DNA of 21,114 nucleotides from NCBI GenBank assembly GCA_902493345.1, contig CABUPM010000035.1, positions 1 to 21,114 on the forward strand, written 5' to 3'. The position numbers and the translations under genes are program-made. Shown here piece by piece: positions 8,081 through 15,579 of the stretch. The stretch comes from an uncultured Eubacteriales bacterium. Its GTDB lineage: Bacteria; Bacillota; Clostridia; Lachnospirales; Bianqueaceae. Every line of letters begins with the position of its first letter. Positions within the stretch are counted from its first letter, which is position 1. Below the pieces are notes generated by a model. The model saw only the letters and a program-made list of their open reading frames with translations. It did no database searches and was not told the DNA's origin.

Positions 8081-9259
8081 TTATTGACGAGAAAAAGCCG
8101 AGGAGAGCCAGTTTCGGAAGAACTGCCCCAGGATTTTCCATAGATTGCTCTCTTCGACATCATTGGCAGCGACAAGGGGCAGGCTTCCCACCTCTTCTTC
8201 ATTTTGAAAATAGGTGATGGTGCCCAGCGGATCGCCGGCCGCAACCGGAGCTTCTATAGAGGGCGCCAATTCGATGCGGGTCGTCAGGGAGGGCTCGGAT
8301 GCCGAACCTTTGAGGGTCAGATAAGAGAGATCCCCGTCCACCAGTGCGGTTACATCGCTCTGCATTCCATGGTTTACCCGGACACTCCCCGCGGATTGCC
8401 CGTTTGTGGGGACAGTCTGGAGTGCGTAGAAGCCAAAACCATAGTTGAGAAGGGCGGAGACATCGGTGGAACGCTGATCCTTCGTCTCAGCGCCCATGAT
8501 GACCGCAATCAGGGAGAGGTCGCCGCGGGTCGCCGTCGCGGACAGAGAGTATTTGGCCAGACGGGTAAAACCTGTCTTCAGGCCGGTCATACCGTCATAG
8601 GAGCGGATCAGCTTGTTGGTATTGGCCATGTCCGTTTCTCCCGGACCGGAACGCCATACATGGGGCATCATTTCATGCCAGGTCGTGGTGTATTCCGTTA
8701 CCTCCGGAAAGTTTACCATCAGTTCCCGGGACATCAGCGCGATATCCCTTGCGGTCGTCACATGCCCATCCGCGTCCAGACCGCAGGGGTTGACAAAATG
8801 CGTATTTTTCATGTTCAGCTCCGCCGCTCTCTGGTTCATCATCTCGACAAAACCTTCCTGACTGCCGCCGATGTATTCCGCGGTGGCGACGGCGGCATCA
8901 TTGCCCGAGGCGATACACATCCCTTTGATCAGATTGGCCAGTGTGATTTGCTCGCCTTCTTCCAGAAGAATGGTAGAACCGCCGTAGCCTGCGGCATTTT
9001 TGCTGACTGTTACCATATCCTCCATGGTGACGCGTCCCTCCTGTACAGCTTCATAGGCCAGAAGGATGGTCATAATTTTGGTAACGCTTGCGGGCCGCAG
9101 CGGGGTATCGGCGTTTTTTTCATATAAGACCTTTCCGGTGGACTGTTCGATCAGGATGGCGGAGGGAGAAGTGATCTCTACCTCTGCCGCGTGGACGCGA
9201 ATCGGCAGCCAGCCGAAGAGGAGCAGGACAGCAGTCAAGACTGCAAAGCTCTTTTTCAT
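8081..9259 (-). CDS. Serine-type D-Ala-D-Ala carboxypeptidase (low-molecular-weight PBP, DacA-like)
   Basis: Secreted, membrane-anchored enzyme that removes the terminal D-Ala from peptidoglycan pentapeptides, limiting cross-linking. The 392-residue protein has a signal peptide (1-24, ending RVHA) and the peptidase S11 active-site set: SVTK (S58-K61), SGN (S118-N120) and KTG (K228-G230). A beta-rich PBP5-type C-terminal domain follows. The last segment, LWKILGQFFRNWLSSAF, looks like an amphipathic membrane anchor. The start ATG (9257-9259) is preceded by AAGGAGG about 7 nt away. It is alone on the minus strand, convergent with alaS and divergent from the zinc-ribbon gene. A second S11 enzyme lies at 15580. 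Which dac paralogue it is (dacA or dacF) cannot be decided. Confidence 0.93.
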   Translation of the reverse strand: MKKSFAVLTAVLLLFGWLPIRVHAAEVEITSPSAILIEQSTGKVLYEKNADTPLRPASVTKIMTILLAYEAVQEGRVTMEDMVTVSKNAAGYGGSTILLEEGEQITLANLIKGMCIASGNDAAVATAEYIGGSQEGFVEMMNQRAAELNMKNTHFVNPCGLDADGHVTTARDIALMSRELMVNFPEVTEYTTTWHEMMPHVWRSGPGETDMANTNKLIRSYDGMTGLKTGFTRLAKYSLSATATRGDLSLIAVIMGAETKDQRSTDVSALLNYGFGFYALQTVPTNGQSAGSVRVNHGMQSDVTALVDGDLSYLTLKGSASEPSLTTRIELAPSIEAPVAAGDPLGTITYFQNEEEVGSLPLVAANDVEESNLWKILGQFFRNWLSSAFSRQ

Positions 9260-9374
9260 GGCAGTTCCTCCTTATTAAAATCCGGCCTGATTAGTATGCG
9301 TTTCGTGGAAAAATTTATACTTATTAAGAAAAAAGAAAAAGCCATGAATTATTTGTGAAATTTGAGGAAAGGTC

Positions 9375-9404
9375 TTGACAAAAAGGCTGCGGCAGGACTA
9401 AACT
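9375..9404 (+). promoter_or_regulatory. Sigma-A-type promoter of the zinc-ribbon gene
   Basis: TTGACA (9375-9380) is an exact -35 box. An 18-nt spacer leads to TAAACT (9399-9404), which matches 4 of 6 positions of TATAAT. Transcription would begin near 9411, about 27 nt before the ATG. An A-rich stretch lies upstream. Confidence 0.65.
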
Positions 9405-9437
9405 AAAGCTATATAAAAGAAAAGGGAGGCTGGAATC

Positions 9438-9911
9438 ATGGGTTTTTTTGATAAGATCACGGACATTGTCAGTTCTACCGGAAAAGAACTGAATAAAAAG
9501 GCTAAGGATTTGGTATCTGTCAGTAAGCTGGAGGGCCAGATTGCCGGAGAAGAGGATAAGATTTCCGCGGCATATGCCAAGATTGGCGAGATGTATTATC
9601 AGGCTCACAAGGACGAGACAGAGGGACCTCTTGTGGAGCTGTGCCAGGAGATCACAACGGCTTATCAGACAATTGACCAGCTGAAGAAGGAGCTGGAAAA
9701 GCTGAAGGGCTTGCAGAGGTGTCCTGTTTGCGGTAATTCTGTCAGCATAGACGCAGCGTTTTGTCCTTCCTGCGGAGCCAAGATGCCCAAGGTCGAGGAA
9801 CCCGCCGCGGTTGAGACCGCTCTAGTAGACGAAGTGGTCGCGGAAGAGGCAGAGGCTGTAACAGAGGCGGAGATCCAGACCGCATCGGAAGAAGCCGAAG
9901 AAAAGGAATAA
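9438..9911 (+). CDS. Small coiled-coil and zinc-ribbon protein of unknown function
   Basis: A 157-residue soluble protein without signal peptide or membrane helix. Residues 1-30 are basic-amphipathic (GFFDKITDIVSSTGKELNKKAK). Residues 30-92 are helical, with coiled-coil character near LKKELEKLKG. A zinc ribbon follows with CPVC (C95, C98) and CPSC (C109, C112), and then a 40-residue acidic tail rich in Glu, Ala and Val. Proteins of this layout are commonly just called zinc-ribbon domain proteins in Clostridia, and I know no established role. GGGAGG (9424-9429) sits 8 nt before the ATG. It has its own promoter and terminator, so it is probably a single-gene transcript. The ribbon may bind a nucleic acid or protein partner; that is a guess. 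Confidence 0.85.
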   Translation: MGFFDKITDIVSSTGKELNKKAKDLVSVSKLEGQIAGEEDKISAAYAKIGEMYYQAHKDETEGPLVELCQEITTAYQTIDQLKKELEKLKGLQRCPVCGNSVSIDAAFCPSCGAKMPKVEEPAAVETALVDEVVAEEAEAVTEAEIQTASEEAEEKE

Positions 9912-9929
9912 CAAGAGTAGGGTGAGAGA

Positions 9930-9966
9930 GCCGGACGGCGCAGTGCATGTGCCTTCCGGCTTTTTT
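9930..9966 (+). terminator. Intrinsic terminator after the zinc-ribbon gene
   Basis: GCCGGA (9930-9935) pairs with TCCGGC (9955-9960). After one C/T mismatch, GGCGCA (9937-9942) pairs with TGTGCC (9948-9953) with one G-U, around a GTGCA loop. TTTTTT (9961-9966) follows directly. This separates the zinc-ribbon unit from the scpA promoter, which begins only 6 nt later. Confidence 0.92.
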
Positions 9967-9972
9967 AGTATC

Positions 9973-10001
9973 TTGACAAAAGAACGTCGGGGCCCTATAA
10001 T
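9973..10001 (+). promoter_or_regulatory. Perfect consensus sigma-A promoter for the scpA operon
   Basis: TTGACA (9973-9978), a 17-nt spacer and TATAAT (9996-10001) match the vegetative consensus at all 12 positions. Transcription should start near 10008, giving a leader of about 19 nt before the scpA ATG. The next terminator downstream is at 17507-17547, so this promoter probably drives six genes. Confidence 0.92.
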
Positions 10002-10026
10002 GAAGGGTACGAGAGGGGGGAAGCGT

Positions 10027-11175
10027 ATGGCGGTGGAAGTCAGATTGCCGGCCTTTGAAGGTCCGCTGGATCTGCTGCTGCATCTGATAGAAAAGAATCA
10101 GGTGGATATCTACGATATACCAGTGTATGAGATCACGCAGCAGTATCTTGCGTGTCTCGACGAATGGAATAAAAAGAACATGGAGATTGCCAGCGAGTTT
10201 ATCGTGATGGCGGCAACCCTGATCAACATTAAGGCCAAAATGCTCCTTCCGGTGCAGAAGGAAGAGGCTGAGGAGGCGGAAGATCCGAGAGAAGAGCTGA
10301 TCCGAAGGCTGTTGGAGTACAAGCGGTACAAAGAGGCAGCCGCCGAGCTCAGAGAGAGGTTTCCGGATCCGACACGGCTGTGGCTGTGCCGCGGCATGGA
10401 GAAGCTTCAGCTGCCGCCGCAGATTCCGCCGATTGCGCAGCTCCTTGCGGGAATGGTGCCGGAGGATCTGTACGCGTTATATGAGCGGGCGGTTCGAAGC
10501 CAGAAGGAGAGCATCGATCCGCTGCGTTCCACATTCCGTTCTGTTGCCAAGGACTCTTATACCATTGAGGAGAAGATCCAGGACTTGATGCGGACGCTGG
10601 ATGCGCTGCAGTCGGTCAGCTTTTACAGCCTGCGGGAAAAGAGCCGTTCCAGACAGGAGGAGATCACATATTTCCTGGCGATGCTGGAGCTGAACCGCAG
10701 CAGTCTGGTATATCTTCAGCAAAAACAGCAATTTGCCGATATCATTATGTCTCCGCGCAGGGATTCCGGCGAACTTCCGGAGGCAGCGGCCGACAGGGAA
10801 GAGCCGGCGTATCCGCAGGCCTATGTACCGATTCCGGAGGAGATAGCGCCGGAGGAGATAGCGCCAGGGGAGCCAGAGAAAGCGGAATCCGAGGAGAGGA
10901 CGCCGGTGCTGGAAGAGACCAAGTCAGAGGAACCGGAGCAGGAGGCAGAACCTGTACCGGTAGTAGAAATACAATTAGAGCAGGAAAATGAGATGGAGGC
11001 GCAAGCCCCACCAGAACCGCGGCAGGAGGCGGAGGCCCTACCAGAATCCCAGGATACGTCGCATCGGATTCTATTTCCTCCGGCGGTGCTGTTGGTCCCG
11101 CAGGAAATAGGAGATGAGCAGGATGGAGCAGAAGGAGAGCCAGAACCAAAAAAAGAATATGCCGCCAGTGCGTGA
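10027..11175 (+). CDS. scpA: Segregation and condensation protein A (kleisin) with long acidic tail
   Basis: Kleisin subunit of the SMC-ScpAB condensin, which compacts and separates chromosomes. The 382-residue protein has the N-terminal signature VRLPAFEGPLDLLLHLI and EITQQYLA, a middle linker, and the C-terminal winged helix (about 180-241, ending LQQKQQFADIIM). Typical ScpA proteins stop near here, at about 250 residues. This one continues for about 141 residues rich in Glu, Pro and Ala (242-382), including a duplicated PEEIA unit. The start is ATG 10027, with a G-rich ribosome binding site (GAGGGGGG). Upstream in-frame ATGs at 9922 and 10002 lie before or inside the promoter and cannot be used from it. 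The end overlaps scpB by 62 nt. Confidence 0.93.
   Translation: MAVEVRLPAFEGPLDLLLHLIEKNQVDIYDIPVYEITQQYLACLDEWNKKNMEIASEFIVMAATLINIKAKMLLPVQKEEAEEAEDPREELIRRLLEYKRYKEAAAELRERFPDPTRLWLCRGMEKLQLPPQIPPIAQLLAGMVPEDLYALYERAVRSQKESIDPLRSTFRSVAKDSYTIEEKIQDLMRTLDALQSVSFYSLREKSRSRQEEITYFLAMLELNRSSLVYLQQKQQFADIIMSPRRDSGELPEAAADREEPAYPQAYVPIPEEIAPEEIAPGEPEKAESEERTPVLEETKSEEPEQEAEPVPVVEIQLEQENEMEAQAPPEPRQEAEALPESQDTSHRILFPPAVLLVPQEIGDEQDGAEGEPEPKKEYAASA
10834..10863 (+). repeat. 15-bp tandem duplication in the scpA tail
   Basis: CCGGAGGAGATAGCG occurs twice head to tail (10834-10848 and 10849-10863), coding PEEIA twice. The copies are identical, which fits a recent slippage event in the low-complexity tail. 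Confidence 0.9.
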
Positions 11176-11785
11176 TACAGAGGGCAAGGTGCAGGTCCCG
11201 CAGGAGTTATGGGAGCAGGTCGCGGAAGCGCTGCTCTTTTCAGCGGGAGACAGCATTGCCCTGGTACACATCGCGAAGACGCTGGGCGTGGATCAGCGGA
11301 CGGCGCAGGATGTGATCGAACGTCTGGCGGCAAAGTACGATGAAGAAAAGAGAGGAATCCGGATTATTCCGGTTGGCAGCCGGTATCAGATGACTAGCCG
11401 TCCCGAATACTATCCCTATATCGGGAGGATGTTTCAGGCGGCGGCTGAATCCATCAGTATGACGGATACGCAGCTGGAGACCCTGGCAATCATTGCGTAT
11501 CGTCAGCCGGTGACCAAGCTGGAGATTGAGGAGGTCCGAGGGGTTCGGTCCGATGCTGTTGTAAACCGTCTGGTGGAGTATGGCCTGATTGAGGAAAAAG
11601 GCCGGCTGAAGGCGCCGGGACGCCCGATTCAGTTTGGGACGACGGATGAGTTTTTGAAGTTTTTCGGGCTGACAGATCTTCAGCAGCTGCCGCATCTGAA
11701 GGAGGCAGCTGCACAGGCCGTTCAGGATGCGGAAGGGCAGATGGATCTGGCCGATCTGCAGATTTTGGAGGAACATGAAACGTGA
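11114..11785 (+). CDS. scpB: Segregation and condensation protein B
   Basis: Winged-helix partner of ScpA in the SMC condensin, acting as a dimer on the kleisin. Typical features are ELWEQVAEALLFSAGD, the first winged helix, ETLAIIAYRQPVTKLEIEEVRGVRSDAVVNRLVEYGLIEEKGRLKAPGRPIQFGTT, here split over the second winged helix, and FLKFFGLTDLQQLP. Total length is 223 residues, normal for the family. The start is uncertain: ATG 11114, ATG 11123 (AGGAG about 10 nt upstream) and ATG 11159 are in frame, and conserved sequence begins only after the third. The gene begins inside the scpA tail. Its TGA (11783-11785) overlaps the GTG of the glycoside hydrolase gene (11782). Confidence 0.93.
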   Translation: MSRMEQKESQNQKKNMPPVRDTEGKVQVPQELWEQVAEALLFSAGDSIALVHIAKTLGVDQRTAQDVIERLAAKYDEEKRGIRIIPVGSRYQMTSRPEYYPYIGRMFQAAAESISMTDTQLETLAIIAYRQPVTKLEIEEVRGVRSDAVVNRLVEYGLIEEKGRLKAPGRPIQFGTTDEFLKFFGLTDLQQLPHLKEAAAQAVQDAEGQMDLADLQILEEHET

Positions 11786-14052
11786 TCAAGCGAAAAACAG
11801 AAGAGTGGATGACAGGCTGGAGCTTTGCCTATGGCAGTCCGGAGAATTTCCAAGCGGTTGTACTTCCGCATGATTGGGTGATTGATACCTCGCCTATGCC
11901 GCAGATGGAACGAGGCAATACGCAGGGGTACCGGGATGGCAGCGGCATCGGTTGGTATCGTAAGAGCTGGAGCATGACGCCGCAGAAAGGACGCAGATAC
12001 TTCCTGGATTTTGACGGTGTTATGGAGAACAGCACTCTATGGGTCAACGGACAGGAAGCAGGGGGACGCAAGTATGGATATAGTCCCTTCCGGCTGGAGA
12101 TCACATCCTCTTTAAGAGAGGGAGAAAATGAGCTGTTGCTCCGTGTAGATGCTTCTGCCAAGCCAAGAGACCGATGGTACAGCGGCGCGGGAATCTACCG
12201 GACGGTTCGATGGATCGAGACGGGAGAGCATTGCTTTTCTGAAAAGGATATTGTGATCCGCACTGCTTTTGAAGGAGACTCTGCCTGGGTGGAGGTGGAG
12301 ACAGGACTTACGGAAGAGGTCCATGCGGTACTGGAGGGCGTAGGTGAGGACAGCTCCCAGGAGGGATGTGTACGGATTCATGTGCCGGAGCCGCACCGCT
12401 GGTCTGCGGAAGATCCCTACCTGTATACGCTTCGGCTGGAGAGTGCGGAGGATGCGCTGGAGTATAAAGTGGGACTGCGCTGCGTAGAGCTTCGGCCTGG
12501 GCAAGGTCTGTACATCAACGGAGTACGGACGATTCTGCGCGGAGTGTGCGTACATCAGGATATAGCCTGCAGAGGCATTGCCGCCAAAAAGGAACTCTGG
12601 GAGGAGCGGTTCCGTCTCCTGAAGCAGATGGGCTGCAACGCGATCCGGCCGTCCCATCATGTATACAGCCGGGAATTCCTGGATCTGTGCGATACGATGG
12701 GCTTTTACGTGTATGAGGAGTGCTTCGATAAATGGAAGAGCGGCTCCTATGCCCGGTATTATGAGACAGAGCATGTGCGGGATGTAGAGGCGATGATCTG
12801 CCGAGACCGTAACCGGCCGTCGATTCTGTTCTGGGGTGTAGGAAACGAAGTAGAGAATCAGGGCCAGGATTCCATGCTGGAGATTCTAAGGGACCTTACG
12901 GCATGCGCGCGGCGCCTGGATCCGACAAGGCCCGTATCCTATGCGATGAATCCGCACTTTAAGAAAAAGAGCGGAATCGATGCCTCTAAGGTTCAGGACA
13001 TTCAGAACTTTGTGGATGAAGTGGATGAGAGAGAGATCACGGATCCAGAAGAAGTGATTGAGCGGATCCGCAGAATCGGAGAGTATGTGGATTTTATTTC
13101 CGGCAATTATCAGGAACAGCGGTATGAGCTGATTCATCAGGCAATGCCGGAGAAGCTGATTCTGGGGACGGAGGTCTATCAATATTTTGTGGGAGATCTG
13201 CGGCAGCTGCAGAACTATAACGAATACAATCCGGCATTGGTGCCGGAGCGGTACCCCTATGTGATGGGCGGTATGATCTGGACCGGAGTGGATTATCTGG
13301 GAGAAGCCGGACCATATCCCTCCAAGGGGTGGACGGGCTCGCCAATTCAGACCAACGGTGTATGCCGTCCCATGTATTATTGGCTGAAAAGCTACTGGAA
13401 TTCGGAACCCATGGTGCATTTCGCGGTAATGGATTATTCGCTGCAGGATGAATGTACTAAGGAGCCGTGGGATACGCCGCCTTATGCGGAGCATTGGCAG
13501 TTTCCGCAGTTCCAGCGCACGGTACTCCCTTACCGGATCGCGACCAACTGCGATGAGGTACGGGTCTACCTGGATGGAAAGTGCTATTATCCGCCCCGTC
13601 CTGAGCGCAATGAGATCCGGGGGTTCCTGCCCTGGAAGCCGGGCGAGATCCGAATTGTCGGATATATACAGGGGAAAGAGGCCTGTGAACACAGGCTCGT
13701 TACGCCGGGACCGGCCATACGCCTGAAGGCAGAGGAGGGCGAGATCTGTCTGAGCGTGCCCGGAGGATATGAAAAGCTGTTTCGGGTAGAGGCAGTGGAC
13801 CAGGAGGATCAGTTTTATTTCCGGGAAAGCGCGCTGGTGAGATTCTCAGTAGAGGGACCGGCGGAGCTTGCGGCGGTAGATAATGGAGATCTGACAGGAA
13901 ACGAACCTTACGCTTCCGACCGGGTGCATCTGTACCACGGCAGAGCGGCGGCGCTTCTGCGTTTTACCGGAGAGAGCGGACGTGTGGTTTTGACCGCGAA
14001 TGCGGAGGGTATGTACCCTGCGAGGGTGGTTATCAATATAGAAGGAGTGTGA
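11782..14052 (+). CDS. Glycoside hydrolase family 2 protein (beta-galactosidase/beta-glucuronidase superfamily)
   Basis: Retaining exo-glycosidase predicted to release a sugar from the non-reducing end of a beta-linked substrate. The 756-residue protein has the GH2 layout: sugar-binding jelly-roll domain (LPHDW near 33, WYSGAGIYR), immunoglobulin-like domain, TIM barrel, then C-terminal beta domains. The acid/base is E356 (WGVGNEVE) and the likely nucleophile is E464 (LILGTEVY). The barrel ends with MGGMIWTGVDYLGEAGPYP. There is no signal peptide, so it should be cytoplasmic and act on imported oligosaccharides. The start is GTG 11782, overlapping the scpB TGA, with GGAGG 11 nt upstream. It is followed by xylB. 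Substrate cannot be fixed; beta-galactoside is most likely by family frequency, with other pyranosides possible. Confidence 0.9.
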   Translation: MIKRKTEEWMTGWSFAYGSPENFQAVVLPHDWVIDTSPMPQMERGNTQGYRDGSGIGWYRKSWSMTPQKGRRYFLDFDGVMENSTLWVNGQEAGGRKYGYSPFRLEITSSLREGENELLLRVDASAKPRDRWYSGAGIYRTVRWIETGEHCFSEKDIVIRTAFEGDSAWVEVETGLTEEVHAVLEGVGEDSSQEGCVRIHVPEPHRWSAEDPYLYTLRLESAEDALEYKVGLRCVELRPGQGLYINGVRTILRGVCVHQDIACRGIAAKKELWEERFRLLKQMGCNAIRPSHHVYSREFLDLCDTMGFYVYEECFDKWKSGSYARYYETEHVRDVEAMICRDRNRPSILFWGVGNEVENQGQDSMLEILRDLTACARRLDPTRPVSYAMNPHFKKKSGIDASKVQDIQNFVDEVDEREITDPEEVIERIRRIGEYVDFISGNYQEQRYELIHQAMPEKLILGTEVYQYFVGDLRQLQNYNEYNPALVPERYPYVMGGMIWTGVDYLGEAGPYPSKGWTGSPIQTNGVCRPMYYWLKSYWNSEPMVHFAVMDYSLQDECTKEPWDTPPYAEHWQFPQFQRTVLPYRIATNCDEVRVYLDGKCYYPPRPERNEIRGFLPWKPGEIRIVGYIQGKEACEHRLVTPGPAIRLKAEEGEICLSVPGGYEKLFRVEAVDQEDQFYFRESALVRFSVEGPAELAAVDNGDLTGNEPYASDRVHLYHGRAAALLRFTGESGRVVLTANAEGMYPARVVINIEGV
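14042..14047 (+). promoter_or_regulatory. Ribosome binding site that decides the xylB start
   Basis: AAGGAG (14042-14047) lies 10 nt before ATG 14058 but only 1 nt before the in-frame GTG at 14049. The site therefore supports ATG 14058. It overlaps the last codons of the upstream hydrolase gene. Confidence 0.75.
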
Positions 14053-14057
14053 ATGAT

Positions 14058-15527
14058 ATGTTCTACATAGGAATCGATTTGGGGACATCGGCTGTGAAGC
14101 TGGTGATGATGCAGGGAGATGGGACGATTGTCCGGATTGTCTCCAAGGAGTATCCGTTGTATTTCCCACATCCGGGCTGGTCGGAGCAGGAGCCGGAAGA
14201 TTGGTGGAAGGCTGTGCAGGAAGGCCTGCAGGAGCTGCTGCAGGGACAGGACGCGCAGCAGGTAGCCGGTATCAGCTTTGGCGGGCAGATGCACGGATTG
14301 GTTGCGCTGGATGCGGAGGATCATGTGATCCGTCCGGCGATCCTGTGGAACGACGGACGAACCGCGGAAGAGACCGATTTTCTGAATACGGTGGTAGGAA
14401 AGGCGACGCTGTCCAAGTATACGGCCAATATTGCCTTTGCGGGTTTTACCGCACCCAAGATCCTGTGGATGCGCCGCAATGAACCGGAGAATTTCAACAG
14501 AATCGCCAAGATCATGCTGCCTAAGGATTATATCGCCTATAAGCTGACAGGCGTACATTGTACGGATTATTCGGATGCGTCCGGAATGCTGCTCCTGGAT
14601 GTCGAGCATAAAAAGTGGTCCAAGGAGATGCTGGATCTGTGCGGAATCCGCGAGGAGCAGATGCCCCATCTGTTTGAAAGCTATGAGACGGTCGGTATGG
14701 TCAAAGAAGACGTTGCGGCTTCTCTGGGACTGAGCAGCCATGTACGGGTCGCAGCTGGAGCGGGCGACAATGCGGCTGCCGCGGTCGGAACCGGTACGGT
14801 CGGAGATGGAGGATGCAATATCTCTCTGGGAACCTCCGGCACGATCTTTATTTCCAGCAAAGAATTCCGGGTAGACAGCAACAATGCATTGCATGCGTTT
14901 GACCATGCAGATGGGCATTATCATCTGATGGGCTGCATGCTGAGCGCGGCGTCCTGCAATAAATGGTGGATGGACGATATCATCGGCACCAAGGATTATC
15001 AGGCGGAGCAGGCGGCGATCGGAGAGCTGGGACAGAACCATGTCTATTTCCTGCCGTATCTGATGGGTGAGCGTTCCCCGCACAACGATCCGAAGGCAAG
15101 AGGAACTTTTACCGGCATTAGCATGGATACAACACGGGCGGATATGACACAGGCCGTGCTGGAGGGCGTAGCCTTTGCGCTGAGAGATTCTTTTGAAGTG
15201 GCGCGGTCACTGGGAATCAAGATCGAGCGTACTAAGATCTGCGGCGGCGGAGCCAAGAGTCCGCTGTGGCGGAAGATCATGGCCAATGTGCTGGGAATTC
15301 CGGTGGATGTTCCGGCTTGCGAGGAAGGCCCCGGTTATGGCGGCGCAATTCTGGCGGCCGTTGCCTGCGGAGAGTATCAGAGTGTGGAGGAGGCCTGCGG
15401 CAAATTGATCCGGGTCGTATCCACACAGGAGCCGGAGCCGGAGCTGGTGGCGCGTTATGAAGGACGCTATCAGACCTTCCGTAAGATCTATCCCGCACTG
15501 AAGGAGCTTTTCCCGCAGATGGAATAA
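14058..15527 (+). CDS. xylB: Xylulokinase (FGGY family carbohydrate kinase)
   Basis: Phosphorylates D-xylulose to xylulose 5-phosphate with ATP, feeding the pentose phosphate or phosphoketolase route. The 489-residue protein starts FYIGIDLGTSAVKLV (phosphate-binding loop). It has GGQMHGLVALD and ILWNDGRT (sugar-binding region typical of XylB), GAGDNAA with catalytic D237, SLGTSGTIF, and the ATP-binding FGGY segment CGGGAKSPLWRKIMANVLG. Length matches known xylulokinases. The start is ATG 14058, chosen for its AAGGAG. It lies 5 nt after the hydrolase stop and is probably co-translated with it. No xylose isomerase, transporter or regulator is in the window, so other pentulose substrates remain possible. 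Confidence 0.9.
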   Translation: MFYIGIDLGTSAVKLVMMQGDGTIVRIVSKEYPLYFPHPGWSEQEPEDWWKAVQEGLQELLQGQDAQQVAGISFGGQMHGLVALDAEDHVIRPAILWNDGRTAEETDFLNTVVGKATLSKYTANIAFAGFTAPKILWMRRNEPENFNRIAKIMLPKDYIAYKLTGVHCTDYSDASGMLLLDVEHKKWSKEMLDLCGIREEQMPHLFESYETVGMVKEDVAASLGLSSHVRVAAGAGDNAAAAVGTGTVGDGGCNISLGTSGTIFISSKEFRVDSNNALHAFDHADGHYHLMGCMLSAASCNKWWMDDIIGTKDYQAEQAAIGELGQNHVYFLPYLMGERSPHNDPKARGTFTGISMDTTRADMTQAVLEGVAFALRDSFEVARSLGIKIERTKICGGGAKSPLWRKIMANVLGIPVDVPACEEGPGYGGAILAAVACGEYQSVEEACGKLIRVVSTQEPEPELVARYEGRYQTFRKIYPALKELFPQME

Positions 15528-15579
15528 GGCACGGGATTCCCTCATAGATTAAGAGAAAAGGCTTGGGGGAAACGCGGGC

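Noticed and set aside
6585..8141. Long open frame of over 500 codons on the strand opposite alaS, and similar ones opposite infB, xylB and the alpha subunit
   Set aside because: They mirror conserved genes on the plus strand, show no recognisable domains and are rich in His, Leu, Arg and Gln as expected for antisense of this codon usage.
9922..10026. Upstream ATG giving ScpA a 35-residue N-terminal extension
   Set aside because: The extension would be coded by the preceding terminator hairpin and the scpA promoter itself, and conserved ScpA sequence begins at ATG 10027.
11775..11870. ATG 11775 as an alternative gene start after scpB, close to GGAGG
   Set aside because: That frame closes after about 32 codons without recognisable sequence; the hydrolase frame from GTG 11782 carries the GH2 N-terminal domain.
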